This document shows positions 35,997 through 44,052 of a stretch of DNA of 64,000 bases, in pieces. The notes under the pieces are model-generated. The model was not told the DNA's origin. It made no database searches and saw only the letters and a program-made list of their open reading frames with translations. Made by a program: the position numbers and the translations under genes. Numbering within the stretch: the first letter of the stretch is position 1; each line of letters begins with the position of its first letter. This DNA is from Deltaproteobacteria bacterium (GTDB lineage Bacteria; Myxococcota_C; UBA6777). The stretch covers positions 1 through 64,000 of the forward strand of contig PCBK01000132.1 of NCBI GenBank assembly GCA_002731275.1, in the 5' to 3' direction.

Positions 35997-36006
35997 GGAT
36001 GTATTA

Positions 36007-36075
36007 CACGACGTGATGTAATGGCAGCATGGAGGCTCTTAAGCCTTCGAGCAGGTTCGAATCCTGCCGTCGTGT
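36007..36075 (+). tRNA. tRNA-like unit 5 (class A), deviant anticodon loop
   Basis: 69 nt. Acceptor CACGACG/CGTCGTG and T stem GCAGG/CCTGC are perfect, but the anticodon arm is two bases short: stem GGAGGC/GCCTTC leaves a six-base loop TCTTAA, so no standard anticodon (nearest reading CTT). Probably a non-decoding member or a decaying copy. Confidence 0.55.
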
Positions 36076-36079
36076 CGAC

Positions 36080-36150
36080 TGCGACATGGTGTAAGGGTAG
36101 CACGGAAGCCTCATAAGCTTCAGGGTCAGGTTCAACTCCTGATGTCGCCT
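36080..36150 (+). tRNA. tRNA-like unit 6 (class B), anticodon CAT
   Basis: 71 nt. Acceptor TGCGACA/TGTCGCC with T1-C72 mismatch; anticodon stem GAAGC/GCTTC, loop CTCATAA (CAT 36112-36114); T stem TCAGG/CCTGA fully paired. Confidence 0.75.
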
Positions 36151-36162
36151 TTTATCAGTGAC

Positions 36163-36233
36163 TGCGATGTGGTGTAAGGGTAGCACACGAGGCTCATAAC
36201 CTCGGAGAGAAGGTTCGACTCCTTCCATCGCCT
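36163..36233 (+). tRNA. tRNA-like unit 7 (class B), anticodon CAT
   Basis: 71 nt. Acceptor TGCGATG/CATCGCC with T1-C72 mismatch; anticodon stem CGAGG/CCTCG, loop CTCATAA (CAT 36195-36197); T stem GAAGG/CCTTC. All internal stems perfect. Confidence 0.75.
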
Positions 36234-36255
36234 GAGAAGATAGTGAATCGATATA

Positions 36256-36326
36256 CACGGTGAGGTGTTGTGGGAACATAGGAGGCACATTTCCTCCTGT
36301 CGCAGGTTCGACTCCTGCCATCGTGA
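36256..36326 (+). tRNA. tRNA-like unit 8 (class A), anticodon CAT with A33
   Basis: 71 nt. Acceptor CACGGTG/CATCGTG (one G-T); D arm differs from all others (GTGT, loop TGTGGGA, ACAT); anticodon stem GGAGG/CCTCC, loop CACATTT: CAT at 36288-36290 but A instead of the near-universal T at position 33. The most divergent unit. Confidence 0.6.
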
Positions 36327-36330
36327 CGAC

Positions 36331-36401
36331 TACGATGTGATGTAAAGGCAGCATAGGGGCCTCATAAGCCCTTCGTGCGGGTTCGACTCCCGCCATCGTG
36401 A
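36331..36401 (+). tRNA. tRNA-like unit 9 (class A), anticodon CAT
   Basis: 71 nt, duplicate of unit 1 with four differences. Two of them change the last anticodon-stem pair from T-A to C-G together (GGGGC/GCCCT), a compensatory change. Position 1 is T (T-G wobble with 72). CAT at 36363-36365. Confidence 0.75.
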
Positions 36402-36405
36402 CGAT

Positions 36406-36476
36406 TGCGATATGGTGTAAGGGTAGCACGGAAGCCTCATAAGCTTCAGGAGCGGGTTCAACTCCTGATATCGCCT
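36406..36476 (+). tRNA. tRNA-like unit 10 (class B), anticodon CAT
   Basis: 71 nt, duplicate of unit 2 with one difference, which breaks the first T-stem pair (G-A). T1-C72 mismatch retained. CAT at 36438-36440. Confidence 0.7.
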
Positions 36477-36490
36477 GAAAAACAAGTGAC

Positions 36491-36561
36491 TGCGACATGG
36501 TGTAAGGGTAGCACAGGAGGCTCATATCCTCCAGGAGTGGGTTCGACTCCCGCTGTCGCCT
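36491..36561 (+). tRNA. tRNA-like unit 11 (class B), anticodon CAT
   Basis: 71 nt, duplicate of unit 3 with two differences (one turns a T-stem C-G into T-G). Loop CTCATAT, CAT at 36523-36525. Ends 3 bp before the stop codon of the convergent caspase-like gene; no terminator between them. Confidence 0.75.
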
Positions 36562-36564
36562 GAA

Positions 36565-38118
36565 TTAGATCCAGGTCTCGTGGATCGTTTGTGGATCGAG
36601 GTTCCACAAGCCGTTGAGGAGGGGGAGAAGGTCTTGTCCTTCTTGTGTGGGGTTTTCTTGCAATGTATTGCGGAACAAGTCGATTTTTTCCAGCGCTTCG
36701 CTTCGTGAGAGCTGCTCAAAGTCCGGGGTTTTTAATCCAAGTGATGAAAAACCACTTGCGATTTTATCGGCGTGAGCGTCATGAAAGCGATGTCTGATGT
36801 GTGAGTTGTAGTAAAGCCCACGGATCGTTTGGTCTCTTCGTTCTTCCAGTGCCGTACGTTCTTCTGTCGTCAATTCGGGGTGTTGAAGGGCGTCTTGGAT
36901 TTGGTTGTAGTATTCGCGAAGTGGTCCACGTTGGCTACTTACGACCTCTTCTTGTCCAAGGAAGAATGACTGGAATGTACTCTCACCAGCCTCAATTCCT
37001 TGTCGAACTGTTTCGATATCAGGGCCTTCAAAGGCGACTTTCTGTTCGTATGTTGAGACGTCGAGATTGTTGGCTTTTCTGATCCCTCGGCGTTGGAGAC
37101 TCTGCATCGCTGGCTCGACTGTCCCTTCGCCTCTTGTGGCTTTTTCCCAGGATGTTTGGTGGATCGTGGCACCACTTCCTGTCCCTGGCGCTGAGCCACT
37201 GTATGCCCAGATTGTCTTGATATTTGGGAACATCCCTTGGAACATATCTCGTTTTGATTGCCCCCCTGAGTAACATGCCGAGAGGTGAAGGTCTTCGACT
37301 TGGGAAGCCGCGTTGGGCATGGCTTTGGCGAGGTCACCGAGCGCGTCCCATGAGAGGCGTCCGTTTCCATCTCCCCATACGGCTGAACCCACGTGGTGTC
37401 CGGAGACGACCATTCGTGAAGGAATGGATTCACCTTTCTCACCTTTGGCCCAAACTTGTGCGATTTGTGCCATCTCGTCACGTCCATCACGATCCGTCTT
37501 TTTCAACACATCTGCGATCTGTTGACTTTGTTCTGCTGGCAAGCCGAGTGTTCCAACAAATCCGCTCCGACCATCTTCTGTTGTGAGGTCGTATGTCTCA
37601 CCACCTACACGGATTTTGTCGTCCCCAATCTTCGAATCGGTGATCGCCTTGATGTTCGCGCCACTTTTTCCGAGCTCACGGATCTCGTGTTTGGCACCAG
37701 CACTGTATTTGGTCTCATTGCCCATGCCGACAAACAAAATGTCATCGTTTCCGGATGCTGATGGGGTTGGTGGATCATTTTTCGAAGGGATATCTTGCAA
37801 GCTATCTTTCTGGAGGAGCATACCGAGAACTGTCGCCGTTTTGCCTGCTCTTGTTGCGACTTGTTGACCTTGAGCGTCTGTCGTTGTCGCGACGAGACTT
37901 GCGCGTCGACCGTCTCTGTCAAAGTGGTCAGCTGCCCAGAAGGCTTCTTTGGCTTCCAGTACACCGTCTGCGTTGAGATCCGAGCGGCGAAGACGATCCA
38001 TGCTCACGCCGGCTTCTCTCATCTGTGCTCTCGCCTCAGCGTCTCCCTCAAGTTTGTCGAGATCGATCTTTCTTCCTGCTTGTTCTGCGACAAAATGTCG
38101 TCGGTGTAGTTTGGTCAT
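36565..38118 (-). CDS. Caspase-like protein with N-terminal EF-hand
   Basis: 517 residues. An EF-hand loop is readable at 47-58 (D-L-N-A-D-G-V-L-E-A-K-E) with a second weaker one after DRDG (about 67-70). The centre (about 125-330) has a caspase/clostripain-type His-Cys pair: VVSGHHVG (His 241/242) after a hydrophobic strand and LHLSACYSGG (Cys 282) after the next strand, 40 residues apart as in that fold. The C-terminal 170 residues are helical. No signal peptide. The fold call rests on these two motifs only. Its 3' end abuts the tRNA-like array; upstream lies a repeat-rich stretch. Confidence 0.65.
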   Translation of the reverse strand: MTKLHRRHFVAEQAGRKIDLDKLEGDAEARAQMREAGVSMDRLRRSDLNADGVLEAKEAFWAADHFDRDGRRASLVATTTDAQGQQVATRAGKTATVLGMLLQKDSLQDIPSKNDPPTPSASGNDDILFVGMGNETKYSAGAKHEIRELGKSGANIKAITDSKIGDDKIRVGGETYDLTTEDGRSGFVGTLGLPAEQSQQIADVLKKTDRDGRDEMAQIAQVWAKGEKGESIPSRMVVSGHHVGSAVWGDGNGRLSWDALGDLAKAMPNAASQVEDLHLSACYSGGQSKRDMFQGMFPNIKTIWAYSGSAPGTGSGATIHQTSWEKATRGEGTVEPAMQSLQRRGIRKANNLDVSTYEQKVAFEGPDIETVRQGIEAGESTFQSFFLGQEEVVSSQRGPLREYYNQIQDALQHPELTTEERTALEERRDQTIRGLYYNSHIRHRFHDAHADKIASGFSSLGLKTPDFEQLSRSEALEKIDLFRNTLQENPTQEGQDLLPLLNGLWNLDPQTIHETWI

Positions 38119-38470
38119 ATCTGGAACCCTTGTAAGAAAAAATGAATAGATTCAAATGCTCTATATATCGATAAAACAGCCTGTGGGCTGCTCAAAATGT
38201 CATTCTTTTTGTCATGGTGAACTACGCACAAGATAGCAAAATATATACATTTGTCAACAGATTCAGCAAAGAAATCATAGGGGGATTGCCGAACCCAATG
38301 TCAATGGTGAGGTTTCTTGTTTTTCTTACAATGTGAGCGTTGTATTGCTGTGTTTTGAAATGATTTGTGTTCGTATCCTTCATCCGACTTTCGCTGATTT
38401 GATATCCGGTGCTATAGAGTTCGTACGATATATCCGAAGATTTGGCGACACATGGGGCAAACGATATGCA
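38119..38470. other. AT-rich upstream region of the caspase-like gene
   Basis: About 350 bp with low GC relative to the neighbourhood and TATATA-type runs. A small stem CAGCC/GGCTG occurs near 38179-38192. The caspase-like gene promoter should lie here; no gene or RNA recognised. Confidence 0.45.
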
Positions 38471-39880
38471 CGAGGGATACTCGGAAACTGATCCGGCGGA
38501 CGTTGCACCAGCTCGCTGGACCGGATTTGAACCCCTGCGGGGTTGGGGCTTTACCACTGACAGAACCCTTTCTGGAGGGGCTTCTCTTCGTGGCTTATTT
38601 GCTTCGTACGCTTTGCAACGTATGCCTCAACAAACTCACAATCTCCCAGCCCCTTTGAAAAAGGGGGGTTTTAGCCGGTATATACGGGGGATTCTAGATT
38701 TCTGTTCCGGTGGACGTTGCACTCGTGTCTCCGCAAACTCCCCTGATTCCACTATTTCGTCCCTCACTTTCAGGCGGATATAGCAAGCCATATCCTTGGA
38801 TTCCTTTTTGCTCACGGGATTGCAGTGGGTTTTTTGCGTCTTCACTTGCAATCATCCACCTCGACAAACTCTCCACCCTGTCACTTCGTGACTTCCCTCC
38901 TCTCAACCCTTTCGAGAGGAGGGGCTGTTTTACCGATATATACGGGGGATATTAGAGTTCTGATCCGTCGGACGTTGCACTTGCGTCCAAGGCAAGCGCC
39001 CTCATCGGGCTTATTTGCCTCGTACGCTTTGCAACATACGCCTCAGCAAACTCTCCACCCTGAGCCTCCGGCTCCTCCCTCCTCTCAAGCCTTTCGAGAG
39101 GAGGGGCCATTTAGCCGGTATATACGGGGGGTAGCTTGAATGCTGTTCCGGCGGACGTTGCACTTGTGTCTCCGCAAACTCCCCTGATTCCACGAGTTCA
39201 TCCCCTCCTTGTAGACGTATGTCGCAGGCGACATCCTTATATCGCCCCTTTACTTGCTTCATTGCAGTGGGTTTTTTGCGTCTTCACTTGCAATCATCCG
39301 CCTCGACAAACTCTCCACCCTGAGCCTTCGGCTCTTCCCTCCTCTCAAGCCTTTCGAGAGGAGGGACCATTTACCCGATATACACGGATGTTTCGTTTGC
39401 ATTGCGATATATCGTTTGATATGCATCGCTCCCCTTGTCGACCGAAGCAAAGCGCAGGTCACACAGGGGGAGCTGGCGGGCGAAGCCCGTCTGAGGGGGT
39501 CTTGCATCGCTCCCCTTGCCAACAAAGTTGAACAGCAGGGGAATCTGCCGACCACAAGGGAGGCTGAGGGAGGTCTTTTCACGCTCACAAGCTCCAACTC
39601 CCGTGCATGTCGTTTGAATGCTCCCCTTTCCTCTTCCAGAGGATGGAGAGGAAGGGGAAAGAGCCGGCAGGCTCAGGGGGATGGAGAGGTTTGTAGAAGG
39701 GGTGGTTGCAAAGTGCATGAAGCAAATGACAACCGCATATGTTGTCCGAGCAATCGAGTATGTGGAGGATGTCGCTTGCGACATACGTATTGCAGTAAGG
39801 GATTGTAACGTATGTTCGGGTGCACTTTGCGAAGGCACAAGTGCAACTGCCCCTGGATCAGCATTCTAGCGAAATGTCGT
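38470..39880 (-). repeat. Palindrome-rich repeat array, copy 1
   Basis: At least four copies of a 165-250 bp unit (about 38490-38690, 38700-38940, 38955-39120, 39140-39380), best read on the minus strand: a CGTATATA-CGG border, a hairpin of CCTCTC/GAGAGG type, often a second small palindrome GTCACGAAGTGAC, the block GATTGCAAGTGAAGACGC, and GTGCAACGTCCGCCGGA at the end. A different element with GGGGAGCGATGCA borders lies at 39420-39535, and a diverged one at 39600-39870. Readings of 60-130 codons across it share only the repeat and are not genes. Confidence 0.8.
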
Positions 39881-40045
39881 TGCATATCGTTAACAAGATA
39901 GACAGTTTGGTCAAAAACCGTGTTTTGAAGCTTGCATCATAGCTTGAGTGTCGATTGTTTTTGTTAAAAATTGGATCTTGTGAGGTGGGCAGGATAGCCT
40001 TGCGAAGTGAACAAGGAATGTGTTTTTTGACAGAGGATGTTTGTG

Positions 40046-40399
40046 ATGAGTCGTGTATTTGGAAGTGCTGAATTGTTTGATGTGAAAGCTTTTTGGGGTG
40101 ATGCAACACAGCCCGATACTGTGCTCGTGTTGCGTTGTGAAGGGAAACAGACTCCCTTCTCCTATCTCCACGCGCGGGCGTTTCTCGTGCAAGCCGAACA
40201 ACTTGAGACGCCAACAGCCGGCCACCCTGTGATCATTGGACAGTTACTTGACCACGCCGAAGATGACGAGCTCCCATGGCTCTCTCGAAATCCCTCTTTC
40301 CGTCACTCACGAGAACACGCGACGGATACACCACCCCCCATGGATTCATACACGCCCCTTGTACATTCCCTCGTCCTCGAATTGCTTGAAGATATCTAG
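40046..40399 (+). CDS. Small cytoplasmic protein, unknown function
   Basis: 117 residues from the ATG at 40046 (AGAGG 9 bases upstream; an ATG three codons earlier is too close to the site). Begins with mixed alpha/beta sequence (VFGSAELFDVKAFWG, TVLVLRCEG), then a His/Pro-rich acidic part (LLDHAEDDELPWL) and a hydrophobic C-terminal helix. No family recognised. It is convergent with the ubiB-like gene, 8 bp apart. Confidence 0.55.
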   Translation: MSRVFGSAELFDVKAFWGDATQPDTVLVLRCEGKQTPFSYLHARAFLVQAEQLETPTAGHPVIIGQLLDHAEDDELPWLSRNPSFRHSREHATDTPPPMDSYTPLVHSLVLELLEDI

Positions 40400-40407
40400 C
40401 GATAGTC

Positions 40408-42114
40408 TCAGCGGAAGGGAGGCTTTTTCTCTTCTCTGTTGAGATGGCCAGAGCGATTGATCGCCCGAAGCAATCGGAATCCCATATATGCACTCATGAG
40501 CATCCCCACGCTCCCAAAGAGTGACAGATCTTTTAGCGCCGAACCTCCTATAAAACTCGACCATAGCGGTGGAGCCTTCAAGCTCAACATCAGCGCAGAA
40601 CCCAAGAAGAGGGCGCTTGTGACGAGTCCTATGACGACCCTGTTGACCGATGGTTCCAGTCCTTGGTGATCGAGAGGGATGTAGAAATCTCCCTTTTGCA
40701 CGGACTCGGTGATATCGAGCATTTGCCCAGGAAGGATCTCAATGACACGGCTCAGATCGTTGTACACCCTGTGAAGTTTTTTCAGGTAACGATCAGGTGA
40801 GAGGCGACGTGCGACCAATTCTTGTTGGAAGGGCTTCATGACTTCGATCAGGCTAAAGTCTGGGTCGAGGTAACGCGAAGTCCCTTCGAGGGTGATCAAG
40901 ACCTTGATCAACATACCAATTTGTGCAGGCAATACGATGTGATATCGGCGAATGATCTCCATCATCTCATTGAGCGCACCGCTGATATCAAACTCGCTCA
41001 AAGATTGGGTCGCATAGTAGGCGACAAAGTCGGTGATATCTGCGCTCAGATCTTCTGTGTTGATATGCTTGGGGACCTCACCGACTCGGATAATCGAGCT
41101 TGTCAGTGATGCTGCGTCCTTGTGGACAAGGCTCATCAACATGTCCTCGATATCTTCTCGCAACCGCTCACTTAAACGTCCGACCATTCCGAAATCGATG
41201 AGCCCAACGACATTGTCATCCAAAAGAAAGAAGTTACCGGGGTGTGGATCTGCGTGGAAGCTACCGTAACTAAAGATCATCTCCAGGAAGATCTTGGCTC
41301 CTGTCACCGCGACCTCTTTGAGATCGTAGCCAGCTTCCTCCAGTTCTTTTCGGGACGTGAGCTTGTGTCCCCTGATGTGTTCCATCGTGAGGATCTTGTT
41401 GGTCGAATACTTACCGTAAGCCTTGGGAATTTTGACCTTTGGGTTTGTGCTGAAATTACGTGAGAAGGTCTGGATGTTTCTCAACTCCCAGCTAAAATCA
41501 AGTTCCCGTTCCAGTGTCCTTTTGAACTCTTCAACTGTCGCACGTGGTTGGTAAAGCGCAAACTCCGGGATACGCTCTGCGAGCTGTGCGAGGCTGACGA
41601 GAATGCTCAAATCCTCTTGGATTTTTGGGCAGATGCCTTTATGGCGAACTTTGATGACGATATCTTCGCCTGTTTGGAGCTTGCCAAAATGGACTTGGCC
41701 GATAGAAGCTGACGCAACGGCTTCTAAATCAAGGGACGCAAAGAGGTCTTCAATGGGGGCGTCGAGTTCTTCTTCTATCGTTTGTTTGATGTATTCCGGT
41801 GGATCAGCGGGGACATTGGACTGAAGCTTTTTGAGCTCATCCGAGAGGTCCGCGCCAAGCAAGTCAGGGCGGGTGCTGAGTACCTGTCCCAATTTGATAA
41901 AGGTGGGACCGAGCTCTGTCAGGACCATCCTAATGCGCTCTTCAAAGGAGTACTTTGAGAGGATATCGCCGTTGGCTGTTTTGAGAATGGAGTCCGCCAA
42001 TTCGAGTTGCAGTTTGCTGATCCATTCAGCGAGTCCATATTTGCTCATAATCATGACAATTTCAGTGAGCCTGTTTGCGTCACGATAGAGCTGGGGGATG
42101 GAAGATAATTTCAT
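40408..42114 (-). CDS. UbiB/ABC1-family atypical kinase
   Basis: 568 residues. The signature series is present: KLGQ in [17 protein letters not shown] in place of the Ala-rich loop, an ExD in the ERELDFSWE segment, HADPHPGN and DFGM. Two hydrophobic helices at the C-terminus (about 500-550) anchor it in the membrane. UbiB proteins are ATPases/kinase-like factors for isoprenoid-quinone biosynthesis. No other ubi gene is nearby. ATG at 42114 with AAAGG upstream. Confidence 0.92.
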   Translation of the reverse strand: MKLSSIPQLYRDANRLTEIVMIMSKYGLAEWISKLQLELADSILKTANGDILSKYSFEERIRMVLTELGPTFIKLGQVLSTRPDLLGADLSDELKKLQSNVPADPPEYIKQTIEEELDAPIEDLFASLDLEAVASASIGQVHFGKLQTGEDIVIKVRHKGICPKIQEDLSILVSLAQLAERIPEFALYQPRATVEEFKRTLERELDFSWELRNIQTFSRNFSTNPKVKIPKAYGKYSTNKILTMEHIRGHKLTSRKELEEAGYDLKEVAVTGAKIFLEMIFSYGSFHADPHPGNFFLLDDNVVGLIDFGMVGRLSERLREDIEDMLMSLVHKDAASLTSSIIRVGEVPKHINTEDLSADITDFVAYYATQSLSEFDISGALNEMMEIIRRYHIVLPAQIGMLIKVLITLEGTSRYLDPDFSLIEVMKPFQQELVARRLSPDRYLKKLHRVYNDLSRVIEILPGQMLDITESVQKGDFYIPLDHQGLEPSVNRVVIGLVTSALFLGSALMLSLKAPPLWSSFIGGSALKDLSLFGSVGMLMSAYMGFRLLRAINRSGHLNREEKKPPFR

Positions 42115-42137
42115 CGAGAAAACCTTTCGTTGGTCAC

Positions 42138-43922
42138 TCAGAAGTGCAATGACACACGCAAATCGAAGTTGATGTACTGATCGACGGCGCCGCCAACGAT
42201 CAAGGGGTCATTCTGTTCGACATTCATCGCGAAAAAGTACCTGACATATTCCGCGCCAACCTGTACACCGAGCAAAGGCATGATCCGAATGAAGAGGTGT
42301 GCGCCGACATCCAACCCTCCGCCTGAGATTTTGGGGAAGTACGTATCAGAACCAAGCTCACCTGTCGAAAGTGGGATGCGGTAATTTGCCGAACCTCGTA
42401 CAGCAAATGTCGAGTTGATATTCCACTTGACTGCGGCACCGAGCCTCACAGTTTGGTAATCGACTGCTGGGATCAACAGATTCGGGTTGTTGCTTGCGCC
42501 TGTGTCGAAGCTCTGGCCACCAAAAGCGACGCGTGGTTGAAGGAAGACTGGACCGACTGGAATCTTTCCAGTGATACCGACATTCCAACTAAGCGCGCTG
42601 GCTTCATAGACGGACTCACCTTGTGCCGTCGCTTGGACCGAGCGGACACCCACAGTATAGTGGACGCCACCAAAGAGACCGACATAAGTCGCCGGTCCTT
42701 TGGTAAAGTGAGCGGCTGGATACCACTCAAGGTCGATCGAAATCGTGGGGGCAAAGTTGAGATTGTAGGCGTTGAGTTTTCCGTAGAGATCATCTTGGAA
42801 TGTAAGACTTCGTGTATACATTCTCGTCCCTACTGCGAGGAAAAGAGGTGTCTCGCCTTTGCGCTGGATCGTTTTGTTCAATCCTCCTGGTGTCTCTGGA
42901 TCGTCGACTTGGCCACCGTTGTTCATTGCCTGGTTTTGGCGACTGTTTGGGGGAGGAGTGGAGCCGTTACCTTGTGTCGAGGTGCTGTCATTGCCGAGGT
43001 TGAGGTTTAACCCTCCACCTCCATCCGTTTTTTTTGTATTGGAGGCTCTTGGAGTCGGAGCAGCCGCGATCGCTGTGTTCTCGCTCTTTGGCAGCAAGAC
43101 AACAAGGCGTCTCCTTGGGAGATTGATCTTATAGGTTTGGACGACTGCGTCGCCTTTGCGAAGTTCTACATTGTAACTTCCAGGGCGCAGACGACCTTTG
43201 AAGGGAGATGTGCCGCAAGAGACGCCATTGATGGAGACCTCGTAGGAGCCTCCCACCCAAAGTGTTCCTCGTTTTCTTCGAGAGCGTGGACGGAATTTTC
43301 TCCAGCAAGTGAAGCGATTGACTTTTGAGACTTGTTTTTTCCACTGCTTTGCACAGGCGCGCCAATTCCTTTTTCGGAGCCTCTTGTTTCTTCTGTAGTA
43401 TTTTCTTTTCAGCCTGTAGAGCGTTCTCTTGGTGCGTCGGGAGACTTTGCGTAGCCGTCTTCTGTTAATTTTTTCGAGATAGTCGAGGTTGTTGTGTGTT
43501 TGGTTGTAGCGCACACAGGCATCCTCATCGCTTTTGGCTTTTTGGTAGTCTGCGGGCACTTTTTCGGCGGCCTCTTTGGCCATTTTTTTGACCTCACACC
43601 GTGTTCCGTACAGACGAATTTTCTTTCGTGCCCATCGTCGATATTGCTTGTATATCTTCCAGAATTTTCGTTTGTACCGTCGACTCCACTTGCGCGCTTG
43701 TGTGTTTGTCTCTTTGAGTGTCGATTGGAACGCCTTGAGTCGCTCTGTCGCGCCGCAACTATCTCGTCTTGCGCCTGACACTGCTCTACTTGACGCACTT
43801 GAGAGGGTTTTCTTCGCTTGCCGATACTCGCTACGTGAAGATGCGTTTGCTTCTTGGTATGGAAAACTTGCGAGAAAGATGAGTGCTGTGAATCGCCATA
43901 AGGGGTGCAAGTTTATGTGCAT
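42138..43922 (-). CDS. Outer-membrane protein with basic helical region, PEGA-like domain and beta-barrel
   Basis: 594 residues from the ATG at 43922 (AGGAC upstream). Signal peptide (to about 28), then 200 residues of extremely basic Arg/Lys/Tyr-rich helical sequence with scattered Cys, a PEGA-type beta domain (about 225-275, SINGVSCGTSPFKGRLRPGSYNVEL), a Gly/Asn/Thr linker and a C-terminal 200-residue domain of alternating strands ending in LRVSLHF, the aromatic C-terminus of outer-membrane barrels. Function unknown; the order of parts suggests a periplasmic arm bound to a barrel. Confidence 0.75.
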   Translation of the reverse strand: MHINLHPLWRFTALIFLASFPYQEANASSRSEYRQAKKTLSSASSRAVSGARRDSCGATERLKAFQSTLKETNTQARKWSRRYKRKFWKIYKQYRRWARKKIRLYGTRCEVKKMAKEAAEKVPADYQKAKSDEDACVRYNQTHNNLDYLEKINRRRLRKVSRRTKRTLYRLKRKYYRRNKRLRKRNWRACAKQWKKQVSKVNRFTCWRKFRPRSRRKRGTLWVGGSYEVSINGVSCGTSPFKGRLRPGSYNVELRKGDAVVQTYKINLPRRRLVVLLPKSENTAIAAAPTPRASNTKKTDGGGGLNLNLGNDSTSTQGNGSTPPPNSRQNQAMNNGGQVDDPETPGGLNKTIQRKGETPLFLAVGTRMYTRSLTFQDDLYGKLNAYNLNFAPTISIDLEWYPAAHFTKGPATYVGLFGGVHYTVGVRSVQATAQGESVYEASALSWNVGITGKIPVGPVFLQPRVAFGGQSFDTGASNNPNLLIPAVDYQTVRLGAAVKWNINSTFAVRGSANYRIPLSTGELGSDTYFPKISGGGLDVGAHLFIRIMPLLGVQVGAEYVRYFFAMNVEQNDPLIVGGAVDQYINFDLRVSLHF

Positions 43923-44052
43923 AGGATTGTCCTGTTCTCGGTTCAATGGACCATCTCGGGGAATGTTTCTGGCTCTTTGTGGTGGCGAGAATATCATGAA
44001 AGGCGTGAAAGAGGAAGAGTTTTGCAGGGAGCAGTCTTTCCTTGAGGGGGCT

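Larger units (their letters stand above)
35682..36561 (+). repeat. Array of eleven tandem tRNA-like genes
   Basis: Eleven units of 69-71 nt, separated by spacers of 4-22 bp, each foldable into acceptor (7 or 6+mismatch), 4-bp D stem with 7-nt D loop, 5-bp anticodon stem, 4-nt variable loop and 5-bp T stem with TTCRANY loop. The short D arm is the one seen in tRNA-Gly, but ten units read CAT in the anticodon position inside a CTCATAA-type loop like elongator Met/Ile2. No unit encodes CCA. Two classes: A (acceptor CACGATG type, units 1, 5, 8, 9) and B (TGCGAYR type, units 2-4, 6, 7, 10, 11). Units 9-11 duplicate units 1-3. Confidence 0.85.

Noticed and set aside
35447-36525. Minus-strand frames of 129-173 codons across the tRNA-like array (patterns like GVEPA and LPLHH)
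   Set aside because: They are antisense readings of the repeated T arm and anticodon arm of the tRNA-like units; the repeated pattern follows the RNA repeat, not a protein family.
35682-36561. CRISPR array
   Set aside because: Unit and spacer lengths vary, units fold as cloverleafs and differ by compensatory changes; no cas gene is near.
38520-38570. tRNA-like T arm (TTCAAAT) on the minus strand in repeat array 1
   Set aside because: The flanking five bases do not pair to a T stem and no acceptor or anticodon arm can be built.
38442-39885. Several plus- and minus-strand frames of 60-184 codons in repeat array 1
   Set aside because: They run through the DNA repeat and share only its translation; no ribosome sites, no family features.
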